Source of the DNA: an uncultured Bacteroidia bacterium
Lineage (GTDB): Bacteria; Bacteroidota; Bacteroidia; Bacteroidales; UBA932
Direction of reading: 5' to 3'
Assembly (NCBI GenBank): GCA_902797895.1
Contig: CADBUS010000109.1
Location: 1-20,820, forward strand
Length of the DNA: 20,820 nucleotides
Part shown: one piece after another, positions 14,389 through 20,205 of the stretch
Layout: each line of letters starts with the position of its first letter
How positions within the stretch are numbered: position 1 is the first letter of the stretch
Notes under the pieces: model-generated
Database searches by the model: none
What the model was told of the DNA's origin: nothing
The model's input: the letters and a program-made list of their open reading frames with translations, nothing else
Position numbers and translations under genes: made by a program

Positions 14389-15264
14389 CTACCTCAAAGA
14401 GAGTAGTGCGGAGCCCAATTTACCCTTTGTGGAATAGGCCTCAACGGTATATGTACCCTTCACAAACTCATAATCCTCTCCCGGGCTGAAATAGATGCTT
14501 ATATCCAACTCTTCTCCCTGATAATCAACCTCTCTGGAGGCAGAGTAGATAAGTTGCTCGCCAGCACACTCAAATACCTGCTGACCGCCGTTTGTCATAA
14601 GTATTCCCTCCGGATCTTTAATCCTTATGTATATGGTCATATAGCCTGTTTTGGCTATATCGTTAGCAACCAAAGAGAGATTTGTTTTGAGCTGGGTTAC
14701 TCTGGTTGAGCGGTTAGACTCTGCACCTCTGCTATTTAGCCCAATAAGAGTTATACCGCGCCCCTTTACAGAAGAGCCTTTGTCCAACTGCTTCTCTTGC
14801 TCTGCAGATTTCTCTTTAAGCTCCTGATACTTTGTTGTGGTTTCAGCAATCTGCTTCTTAGCCTCGGTTGCCTCCTCTTTGAGAGCTATATTCATCTGAT
14901 TGAGAGAATCTATCTGCTTTATGTAGCTTCTCATTATGGAGCGCAGAGTGCCAAGCTCCTGCTCATATTTTTTAAGTTGCTGCTGATTTGTGGCCTCAGT
15001 CTTGCGCACCTTCTCAATAAGCTGTGCAACCTTCTCTCTTTCAACCTGCAACTGTGTATTTATGGTATCATTGGTTGATGAGAGGGATGCATAATCTTGT
15101 TGGAGTTGTGTCATCTGGTCTGTAAGAGCCTGCTTATCTACGGTGAGAACCTGAACATCCTCCTTAAGCTCAGTCTTTTTGGTAAGTTGATAAATAAGAA
15201 TACCCGCAAGCACCAACACCAAAGCAGAGAGTACGCCTATTATTACTTTCAGTTTTTTCTCCAT
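14389..15264 (-). CDS. Coiled-coil membrane-anchored protein of unknown function
   Basis: A 291-aa protein with one N-terminal transmembrane helix (about 7-25, VIIGVLSALVLVLAGILIY), a long heptad-rich coiled coil (about 30-165, rich in Gln, Glu, Lys and Leu) and a compact C-terminal domain (about 168-291) beginning GRGITLIGLNSRGAESNRST. The short basic N-terminus before the helix suggests the coiled coil and the globular domain are outside the cytoplasm. The C-terminal domain appears to be strand-rich (TIYIRIKDPEGILMTNGGQQ; VDYQGEELDISIYF; GTYTVEAYS). I cannot name a family. It forms a two-gene unit with hemW and has a perfect TAnnTTTG box 43 bp upstream. Confidence 0.75.
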   Translation of the reverse strand: MEKKLKVIIGVLSALVLVLAGILIYQLTKKTELKEDVQVLTVDKQALTDQMTQLQQDYASLSSTNDTINTQLQVEREKVAQLIEKVRKTEATNQQQLKKYEQELGTLRSIMRSYIKQIDSLNQMNIALKEEATEAKKQIAETTTKYQELKEKSAEQEKQLDKGSSVKGRGITLIGLNSRGAESNRSTRVTQLKTNLSLVANDIAKTGYMTIYIRIKDPEGILMTNGGQQVFECAGEQLIYSASREVDYQGEELDISIYFSPGEDYEFVKGTYTVEAYSTKGKLGSALLSLR

Positions 15265-15306
15265 AACATTCTCTTTTTAATTATTCTTTTCAAGTGTTAT
15301 AGCGTA

Positions 15307-15314
15307 CAAAAGTA
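15307..15314 (-). promoter_or_regulatory. Promoter -7 box of the coiled-coil protein and hemW
   Basis: The minus strand reads TACTTTTG, a full TAnnTTTG match. The predicted start near 15302 gives a leader of about 38 nt. It is back to back with the identical box at 15327-15334. Confidence 0.55.
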
Positions 15315-15326
15315 CCAATAAATAGT

Positions 15327-15334
15327 TACTTTTG
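15327..15334 (+). promoter_or_regulatory. Promoter -7 box of the 169-aa membrane protein
   Basis: TACTTTTG matches TAnnTTTG and lies 37 bp before the ATG at 15372. Only 12 bp separate it from the oppositely directed identical box, so the two promoters share their -33 region. Confidence 0.55.
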
Positions 15335-15371
15335 CACACCTTTATAGATAAACTTTAACAATAAGTTAACA

Positions 15372-15881
15372 ATGGTTGGAAAATATATTTTACGCTCTGT
15401 TAAAAGCTTTATTTTGGTTGCAGTTCTGTTCTGCATAGTTGTACTTATTATGTATTACTTTACAGAACACGATGCAAATTTGAGGCCATGGGATCTTTTC
15501 CTTTGGAAACAGGTAGTTGCATTTCTATTGGCATACGCTGTAATATACCCTATGATTGGCTACTCTAAGAGAGAGGTTGCAGCAGGCTCTGTATCAGGAG
15601 ATTCCAATAACTCACTTACCTGGAGCGAGATTGCCTCAATTATGAAGGATTTGAACTTCAAACCATCTGAGCAGATTTTGTCCGGCAATAATACTTTTGC
15701 AGAGGTTCAAACTCGCAAATTTCACAACAACAGCACAATAATCCGCTTTTTAAGACTCTTTGAAGATACTCTTACATTTACCTTCAAAGATGGACTGCTC
15801 TCTATTGAGGGGCAGAGAAAAGATGTAGTAAGAGCTGTCAGCAGAATTGAGTGGTATATAAGAAAGAAAAGCGAAAAGTAA
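15372..15881 (+). CDS. Uncharacterised two-helix membrane protein
   Basis: 169 aa with two N-terminal transmembrane helices (about 12-31 and 43-63) separated by a short loop (TEHDANLRPWDLFLWKQ), and a soluble C-terminal domain of about 100 residues containing LTWSEIASIMKDLNFKPSEQ and IIRFLRLFEDTLTFTFKDGL. The end is basic (IEWYIRKKSEK). No catalytic or binding motif is recognisable. It is probably a Bacteroidales-specific conserved protein, but I cannot assign a family. It is transcribed alone from the promoter box at 15327-15334 and is followed by the repeat-filled gap before the convergent arcC gene. Confidence 0.75.
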   Translation: MVGKYILRSVKSFILVAVLFCIVVLIMYYFTEHDANLRPWDLFLWKQVVAFLLAYAVIYPMIGYSKREVAAGSVSGDSNNSLTWSEIASIMKDLNFKPSEQILSGNNTFAEVQTRKFHNNSTIIRFLRLFEDTLTFTFKDGLLSIEGQRKDVVRAVSRIEWYIRKKSEK

Positions 15882-15931
15882 AAATCTTACTATTCACTCT
15901 AAACAAAATCTCGTAACTCTGAACGCACTCT

Positions 15932-16103
15932 CGTCACTCTGAGCAACGCGAAGAGTCTTGAGGAAGAAGATTCTTATTAACGGAGCAAGAACAGCACAGT
16001 CTCAGCCGCAGACATCCGCTTGTCGGCTAGTCAAGGCTGGGAGCTGTGCTGTCTGCGGAGTTGTAGACTCATTAATAGATTCTTCGCTTCGCTCAGAATG
16101 ACG
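15932..16103. repeat. Composite REP-like element, copy A
   Basis: A 172-bp element bounded by 27-bp inverted arms (15932-15958 and 16077-16103) that match at 23 of 27 positions; the arms contain the motif TCTGAGCGAAGCGAAGA on one strand or the other. Behind the left arm lies a degenerate inverted copy (AGATTCTT..TAACG, about 15968-15981), and in the middle the hairpin core at 15993-16050. The right arm ends 14 bp from the arcC stop codon, and the element fills most of the gap between two convergent genes, where it may also help end transcription. A further partial arm (CGTAACTCTGAACG) precedes it at 15912. Confidence 0.85.
15993..16050. repeat. Hairpin core of repeat copy A
   Basis: AGCACAGTCTCAGCC (15993-16007) pairs with GGCTGGGAGCTGTGCT (16035-16050): 15 pairs with one bulged G and one G-T wobble. 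The 34 bases at 16003-16036 are identical to 20007-20040. A second, mutually exclusive stem joins CCGCAGACA (16006-16014) to TGTCTGCGG (16050-16058). Confidence 0.8.
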
Positions 16104-16117
16104 GTAAGTTACCTTCT

Positions 16118-17056
16118 TTATTTTGTAACAAGAGTGCCGGTTTGGCCTCGTAGTGCATCTTTTGCCTTTTCAAGCGAGGTAATAAGAGCCTTGCCCCCCT
16201 CTGTGTTCTCCACAAAGCTGATGCAGCTCTCCACCTTTGGAAGCATACTGCCCGGAGCAAAATGGCCTTCCTCTATATACTGCTTTGCCTGAGCTATGCT
16301 CATACTGCTTAAATCCTGCTGATCCGGCTTGCGGAAGTTTATGGAAACCTTCTCTACCGCCGTTAGAATAACAAGCATATCGGCCTTTAAATCCAAAGCG
16401 AGTTTAGCGCTTGCACGGTCTTTGTCTATAACCGCTGCAACTCCCTCATAATCACCCTTTGTCTTCTCAACTACAGGTATTCCTCCGCCACCAACGGTTA
16501 TTACAATGGTGTGCATATCGAGCAGCTGCTCTACCACAGGAAGCTCTACAATTTTCGCAGGTATAGGAGATGGCACTACTCGGCGATAACCCCTTCCTGC
16601 ATCCTCTACAAATGTGTAGCCTGTTTGGGAGGCGATGCGCTCCGCATCCTCCTTGCTATAGAACATTCCAACCGGCTTTGTAGGTTTTTGGAACGCGCTA
16701 TCATTCTTATCAACAACCACTTGTGTAACAATAGCCGCACAAGGTTTATTTATTCCGCGGGCTGCAAGTTCTCTTTGAACTGCCTGCTGCAGATGGTAGC
16801 CTATATAGCCCTGTGTCATTGCACCGCACTCAGGGAAAGGCATTGCCGGAGTTCCGCCGCCATTATTGGCAGAGTACTCAAAAGCGAGATTCACCATTCC
16901 CACCTGCGGACCATTACCGTGCCCTATTACAACATCATACCCCTCCTCTACAAGATCCACTATGGTGGAAGCTGTATTTTTAACGAGCTGCAACTGCTCT
17001 TGAGGCGTATTTCCAAGAGCATTTCCGCCCAAAGCTATTACTAAACGTTTGCTCAT
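16118..17056 (-). CDS. arcC: Carbamate kinase
   Basis: Carbamate kinase interconverts carbamoyl phosphate + ADP with carbamate + ATP; with ornithine carbamoyltransferase it yields ATP from citrulline. The frame is open to 17101, but I choose the ATG at 17056 (312 aa, the usual length) because the family begins at MSKRLVIALGGNALG. Other family blocks are VIGHGNGPQVG, MPFPECGAMTQGYIGYHLQQ, FVEDAGRGYRRVVPSPIPAK, VGGGGIPVV, VIDKDRASAKLAL and the C-terminal FAPGSMLPKVESCISFVENT. It follows argF on the same strand, but a terminator-like hairpin stands between them, so its expression may be partly separate. No arginine deiminase gene (arcA) is in the window. Confidence 0.96.
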   Translation of the reverse strand: MSKRLVIALGGNALGNTPQEQLQLVKNTASTIVDLVEEGYDVVIGHGNGPQVGMVNLAFEYSANNGGGTPAMPFPECGAMTQGYIGYHLQQAVQRELAARGINKPCAAIVTQVVVDKNDSAFQKPTKPVGMFYSKEDAERIASQTGYTFVEDAGRGYRRVVPSPIPAKIVELPVVEQLLDMHTIVITVGGGGIPVVEKTKGDYEGVAAVIDKDRASAKLALDLKADMLVILTAVEKVSINFRKPDQQDLSSMSIAQAKQYIEEGHFAPGSMLPKVESCISFVENTEGGKALITSLEKAKDALRGQTGTLVTK

Positions 17057-17090
17057 AATTTTCTGTTTCTTAAATCTTAGCGTATGGAAA

Positions 17091-17129
17091 AGAAAAACCA
17101 AACTCCCATTCTCAAAAAAAGAGTGGGAG
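17091..17129 (-). terminator. Terminator between argF and arcC
   Basis: Read leftward, CTCCCA plus CTC (17121-17129) pairs with GAG plus TGGGAG (17103-17113, with a two-base bulge) across a loop of seven T, followed by TTTGGTTTTTCTTTT. It lies 33 bp after the argF stop. Read-through into arcC remains possible. Confidence 0.6.
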
Positions 17130-17161
17130 CTTTGATATGTTTGTAACTATTTACTGTTGAG

Positions 17162-18154
17162 CTACTTTAAGGTTGCGTACATAACAGCCTTTATGGTATG
17201 CATACGGTTCTCTGCCTCGTCAAATACCTTAGACTGCTTACTGCGGAATACCTTGTCTGTAACCTCCATCTCCTTAAGACCAAACTTCTCATAAATCTCT
17301 TTACCGATAGTTGTCTCAAGATCGTGGAAAGATGGAAGGCAGTGTAGGAAGATTGCGTTTGGATTGGCATTCTTCATAACAGCTTCGTTTACCTGGTAAG
17401 GTTTGAGCAATTTGATTCTCTTCTCCCAAAGCTCTGCTGCCTCACCCATTGAAACCCAAATATCTGTATAAATCACATCTGCATTCTTTGTTCCCTTCTT
17501 AACATCGTCTGTAAGGGTAATTGTGCAACCGTTCTCCTTTGCTATCTTGGTGCAGGTATCAACAAGTTTCTTATCAGGCATATTGGCCTTTGGTCCGCAA
17601 GCCACAAAGTTGATTCCCAACTTTGCAGAAACCACCATCAATGAGTTTGCCACGTTGTTACGTGCATCGCCCATAAATACCATTGTAAGCCCCTTATAAT
17701 AGCCAAAGTTCTCCTGTATTGTAAGAACATCAGCAAGCATCTGTGTAGGGTGGAAATCTGTAGTAAGACCATTCCATACAGGCACACCTGCATACTTTGC
17801 AAGATCCTCAACAATCTGCTGGTCAAAGCCGCGGTACTCAATACCATCATACATTCTTCCAAGCACCTTTGCGGTATCCTCCAATGACTCCTTCTTACCC
17901 ATCTGAGAAGAGCCCGGATCGAGGTATGTTACTCCCATACCCAAATCGTTTCCGGCAACCTCAAAAGAGCAACGGGTACGTGTAGACGTTTTTTCAAACA
18001 GGAGCACTATATTCTTGCCCTGCAGATACTTGTGAGGAGTATTTGTACGCTTGAGATTCTTGAAATCCTTAGCGAGTTCCAAAAGGTACTGAATCTCCTC
18101 TGTGGTGAAGTCCAATAATTTTAAGAAACTTCTACCAGATAAACTTTTTGGCAT
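17162..18154 (-). CDS. argF: Ornithine carbamoyltransferase
   Basis: A 330-aa transcarbamylase that moves the carbamoyl group between carbamoyl phosphate and ornithine/citrulline. The carbamoyl-phosphate site STRTR is at 57-61, HPTQ at 135-138 and HCLP near residue 270. DIWVSMGE carries the SMG loop typical of true ornithine enzymes, unlike the N-succinylornithine transcarbamylase of Bacteroides fragilis. The length and sequence are of the ArgF/ArcB type. The neighbour arcC suggests the catabolic direction (citrulline to ornithine plus carbamoyl phosphate, then ATP), but biosynthetic use cannot be excluded, so the name arcB would be equally defensible. The gene has its own promoter box and is flanked by terminators. 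Confidence 0.96.
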   Translation of the reverse strand: MPKSLSGRSFLKLLDFTTEEIQYLLELAKDFKNLKRTNTPHKYLQGKNIVLLFEKTSTRTRCSFEVAGNDLGMGVTYLDPGSSQMGKKESLEDTAKVLGRMYDGIEYRGFDQQIVEDLAKYAGVPVWNGLTTDFHPTQMLADVLTIQENFGYYKGLTMVFMGDARNNVANSLMVVSAKLGINFVACGPKANMPDKKLVDTCTKIAKENGCTITLTDDVKKGTKNADVIYTDIWVSMGEAAELWEKRIKLLKPYQVNEAVMKNANPNAIFLHCLPSFHDLETTIGKEIYEKFGLKEMEVTDKVFRSKQSKVFDEAENRMHTIKAVMYATLK

Positions 18155-18160
18155 AAAATC

Positions 18161-18200
18161 TATAATATTTGATAATTAAAGCGCAAAGGTATAATATTTG
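18161..18200 (-). promoter_or_regulatory. argF promoter with 11-bp direct repeat
   Basis: The minus strand reads TACCTTTG at 18184-18191, a full TAnnTTTG match, giving a leader of about 24 nt before the ATG at 18154. TATAATATTTG occurs twice, at 18161-18171 and 18190-18200, one copy on each side of the -7 box, 29 bp apart. These could be operator half-sites. Confidence 0.5.
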
Positions 18201-18223
18201 GCAATATCTGCTACGCCTTAGTC

Positions 18224-18254
18224 AAAAAAAATCTTGGGGCTTTCAAAAAAAGCC
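18224..18254 (-). terminator. Terminator downstream of pyrBI
   Basis: Read leftward, GGCTTT (18249-18254) pairs with AAAGCC (18238-18243) over a short T-rich loop, followed after five bases by eight T. It starts 4 bp after the pyrI stop codon. Confidence 0.65.
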
Positions 18255-18257
18255 TCT

Positions 18258-18722
18258 CTATTTTAGCACAACATTCTCTGTACTAACAATTCTCTCGCAG
18301 TAGTGACATCTAAATGCGCTCACATTCTTATCTATACAATGGAACTGAGTACGCATCGGCTCATTGTTGCTGATACACTTAGGATTATTGCACTTTACTA
18401 TATCTATCAGATTTTCCGGCAGTTCTACCTTGTGCTTTTCAACCACCTCAAAATCTTTGATGATGTTTATCACGGCATTAGGAGCTATAACTGCTATTCT
18501 GTTGAGAATCTCCTTTGGCAACTCCACATCTGCAATTTTTATCAGCCCCTTCTTTCCCATACTGCGGCTATCCAAGTTATTACCAATGGTAATCCCCTTT
18601 TCAATACTCTCAAGGCCCAATATATTCACAACCTTAAAAAGTGAAGAGCAAGGTATATGATCTATCACAATACCGTTCTGCAAAGCTGCCACGGCAAGTT
18701 CTTTTTTTGTCTGATTATTCAT
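18258..18722 (-). CDS. pyrI: Aspartate carbamoyltransferase regulatory subunit
   Basis: A 154-aa PyrI, which binds nucleotides and holds the catalytic trimers in the allosteric ATCase dodecamer. The N-terminal nucleotide-binding domain opens with LAVAALQNGIVIDHIPCSSL and continues with the ITIGNNLDSRSMGKKGLIKI block. The C-terminal zinc domain has four cysteines at 111, 116, 139 and 142 (KCNNPKC and FRCHYC), nearly the same positions as in E. coli (109, 114, 138, 141). It lies 30 bp after pyrB and is followed by a terminator, forming a two-gene pyrBI operon. Confidence 0.97.
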   Translation of the reverse strand: MNNQTKKELAVAALQNGIVIDHIPCSSLFKVVNILGLESIEKGITIGNNLDSRSMGKKGLIKIADVELPKEILNRIAVIAPNAVINIIKDFEVVEKHKVELPENLIDIVKCNNPKCISNNEPMRTQFHCIDKNVSAFRCHYCERIVSTENVVLK

Positions 18723-18752
18723 CTTCTTCTGTTTTAAGAGTTTGGTTTTACA

Positions 18753-19661
18753 CTAAAGACCTAAGGCTCTGCAAAGAATTGCCTCACGAGTATAAAGGCC
18801 GTTCAAAGCCTGCTCAAAATAGTATGCCTGCGGTGTATCGTCCACATCTTGTGCAATTTCTGTTACACGAGGGAGCGGATGCAAAACGCGCAGATTAGGC
18901 TTACAGCCCTTTAACATACTTGCTGTAAGAGTATATACATTCTTAACCCTCTCATACTCCATAAGATCGCTAAAGCGCTCACGCTGTACGCGAGTCATAT
19001 AGAGAATATCTGTTTGGTTTATTATCTGCTCGCTGAAATCTGCTGTCTCCTCATACTCAATACCCAACTTTTTACAGAACTCTTTATACTGCTGCGGCAT
19101 CTTAAGCTCGTTGCAGGCCACAAACTTAAAGCGCGGATTAAAGAAGCGCATAGCCTCCAACAGAGAGTGTACCGTACGGCCGTACTTAAGGTCTCCCACC
19201 ATTGTAATAGTAAGATTATCAAGCGTTCCCTGTGTTTGATAGATGGTGTACAAATCCAACATCGTTTGAGTTGGGTGCTGATTAGAGCCATCTCCGGCAT
19301 TTATGATAGGCACCTTTGAGATTTCGCTTGCATAGCGTGCTGCACCCTCCAAAGGGTGACGCATTACAATCAAATCTGCATAGTTGGCCACCATCATAAT
19401 GGTATCCTTCAAGCTCTCTCCCTTAGACTGGCTGCTTGTACTTGCATCACTAAATCCGATTACACGCCCACCAAGGCGGTTTACTGCTGTTTCAAAACTC
19501 AAGCGTGTGCGAGTGGAAGGCTCAAAAAATAAAGAACCCACCACCTTTCCATCTAAAATGTTTTGGTTTGGGTTCTTTTCAAATTGCTGGGCACGCTTTA
19601 GTAGTGCCAAAATCTCCTCTTTGGCAAGATCGGAGATAGATATTAAATTACGGTTTTGCAT
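18753..19661 (-). CDS. pyrB: Aspartate carbamoyltransferase catalytic subunit
   Basis: A 302-aa ATCase catalytic chain that makes N-carbamoyl-L-aspartate, the committed step of pyrimidine synthesis. STRTR is at 49-53 (FFEPSTRTRLSFETAVNRLG), followed by the SSSQSKGESLKDT loop with the Ser-Lys of the 80s loop, VIMRHPLEGAA, the HPTQ motif (NQHPTQTMLDLYTI), YMTRVQRERF and HPLPR near the end. The start at 19661 matches the family. It is followed 30 bp later by pyrI. The promoter lies directly upstream within an inverted repeat; the short leader leaves no room for an attenuator of the enterobacterial type. Confidence 0.97.
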   Translation of the reverse strand: MQNRNLISISDLAKEEILALLKRAQQFEKNPNQNILDGKVVGSLFFEPSTRTRLSFETAVNRLGGRVIGFSDASTSSQSKGESLKDTIMMVANYADLIVMRHPLEGAARYASEISKVPIINAGDGSNQHPTQTMLDLYTIYQTQGTLDNLTITMVGDLKYGRTVHSLLEAMRFFNPRFKFVACNELKMPQQYKEFCKKLGIEYEETADFSEQIINQTDILYMTRVQRERFSDLMEYERVKNVYTLTASMLKGCKPNLRVLHPLPRVTEIAQDVDDTPQAYYFEQALNGLYTREAILCRALGL

Positions 19662-19683
19662 ATAGCTTTGATTTTACCGTTTA

Positions 19684-19706
19684 CAAAGATAGATAAAACT
19701 ATCTTT
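19684..19706 (-). promoter_or_regulatory. pyrBI promoter overlapping an inverted repeat
   Basis: The minus strand reads TATCTTTG at 19684-19691, a full TAnnTTTG match; the predicted leader is about 17 nt. AAAGATAG (19685-19692) and CTATCTTT (19699-19706) form a perfect 8-bp inverted repeat with a 6-bp spacer that covers the -7 box and the spacer region, as expected of a repressor operator. Confidence 0.5.
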
Positions 19707-19804
19707 ACTATCAGCAGACAAATCAAAGAAGTTTTCAACAATTTTACATACGACACTTATTATCACTCTCTAACTCCCCCCTCTATCACTCTGAAACCCT
19801 CTGT

Positions 19805-19840
19805 CCACTCTGAAGGCTTCTGTCACTCTGAAGGCTTCTG
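19805..19840 (+). repeat. 18-bp tandem repeat derived from the REP-like arm
   Basis: Two full units, CCACTCTGAAGGCTTCTG (19805-19822) and TCACTCTGAAGGCTTCTG (19823-19840), run straight into the left arm of copy B (TCACTCTGAACG), whose first bases are the start of a third unit. Confidence 0.85.
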
Positions 19841-20154
19841 TCACTCTGAACGAAGTGAAGAGTCTTACGAATGGATAAACTCCTAACAGATTCTTCGCTA
19901 ACGCTCAGAATGACAGAGGAGTGAAGAGTGACGATAAGCGACTGGAGAGCAGTGTTATAATGAGAAAAATAAAGTACTTGCAACGCAAGCAAGAGCAGCA
20001 CAGCCCCAGCCGCAGACATCCGCTTGTCGGCTAGTCAAGGATGGGGACTGATGCTGTCTGAGAAGTTGCAAGCCAAACAGAACGGAGTGAACTTCCTGTG
20101 TATTACAACTGCAGGAAGGAGCGAATAGATTCTTCGCTAACGCTCAGAATGACA
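19839..20154. repeat. Composite REP-like element, copy B
   Basis: Same organisation as copy A but better preserved: a left arm (19839-19865), a full inverted arm after a 22-bp spacer (19888-19915), the hairpin core (19977-20072) and another inverted arm (20127-20154). The arms read TCACTCTGAACGAAGTGAAG on the left and its approximate reverse complement (ATTCTTCGCTAACGCTCAGA) on the right. It lies just beyond the 3' end of the glycosyltransferase gene. Confidence 0.85.
19977..20072. repeat. Hairpin core of repeat copy B
   Basis: An outer 8-bp stem, CTTGCAAC (19977-19984) with GTTGCAAG (20065-20072), encloses an inner stem, AGCACAGCCCCAGCC (19997-20011) with GGATGGGGACTGATGCT (20039-20055), capped by the 34-nt segment (20007-20040) shared with copy A. 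Where copy A has TCTC opposite GGGA, copy B has CCCC opposite GGGG. Confidence 0.8.
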
Positions 20155-20205
20155 GGGAGTAAAGCGCTCAGAATGACAGGGGGGTGAAGAATGACAGGCA
20201 GCTGT

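Larger units (their letters stand above)
19707..20205. other. Gene-free, repeat-filled intergenic region
   Basis: No credible gene lies between the pyrB promoter and the stop of the glycosyltransferase gene. The content is an AT-rich stretch (19707-19790), an 18-bp tandem repeat (19805-19840), the composite repeat copy B (19839-20154) including a 7-bp inverted repeat CTTCCTG/CAGGAAG (20092-20118), and degenerate arm fragments (AGCGCTCAGAATGACAGG at 20163-20180 and GAAGAATGACAGG just after). Frames here that translate to strings such as HSERSEES are products of the repeat. Confidence 0.8.

Noticed and set aside
16003..16036. tRNA-like or attC-like recombination site
   Set aside because: No cloverleaf with a T-arm, and no GTTRRRY/RYYYAAC core boxes of attC sites.
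15932..16103. CRISPR array or insertion sequence
   Set aside because: Repeats are inverted, not regularly spaced direct repeats, and no transposase frame lies inside.
16511..17044. 177-aa plus-strand frame opposite arcC
   Set aside because: Entirely antisense to a well-conserved carbamate kinase; composition is erratic.
17057..17101. Upstream ATG for arcC
   Set aside because: The extra 15 residues are not family-like; MSKRLVIALGGNA is the standard beginning.
17162..18154. N-succinylornithine transcarbamylase as in Bacteroides fragilis
   Set aside because: The SMG loop of true ornithine carbamoyltransferase is present in DIWVSMGE.
19656..19886. Plus-strand frame ending in SEGFCHSEGFCHSERSEES
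   Set aside because: The translation is that of the REP-like arm and its tandem units; strings of this kind are familiar artefacts of such repeats.
19786..20019. Minus-strand 77-aa frame with VILSVSEESVRS and SDRSLQSDRSLQS
   Set aside because: Same repeat read on the other strand; no ribosome binding site or homology.
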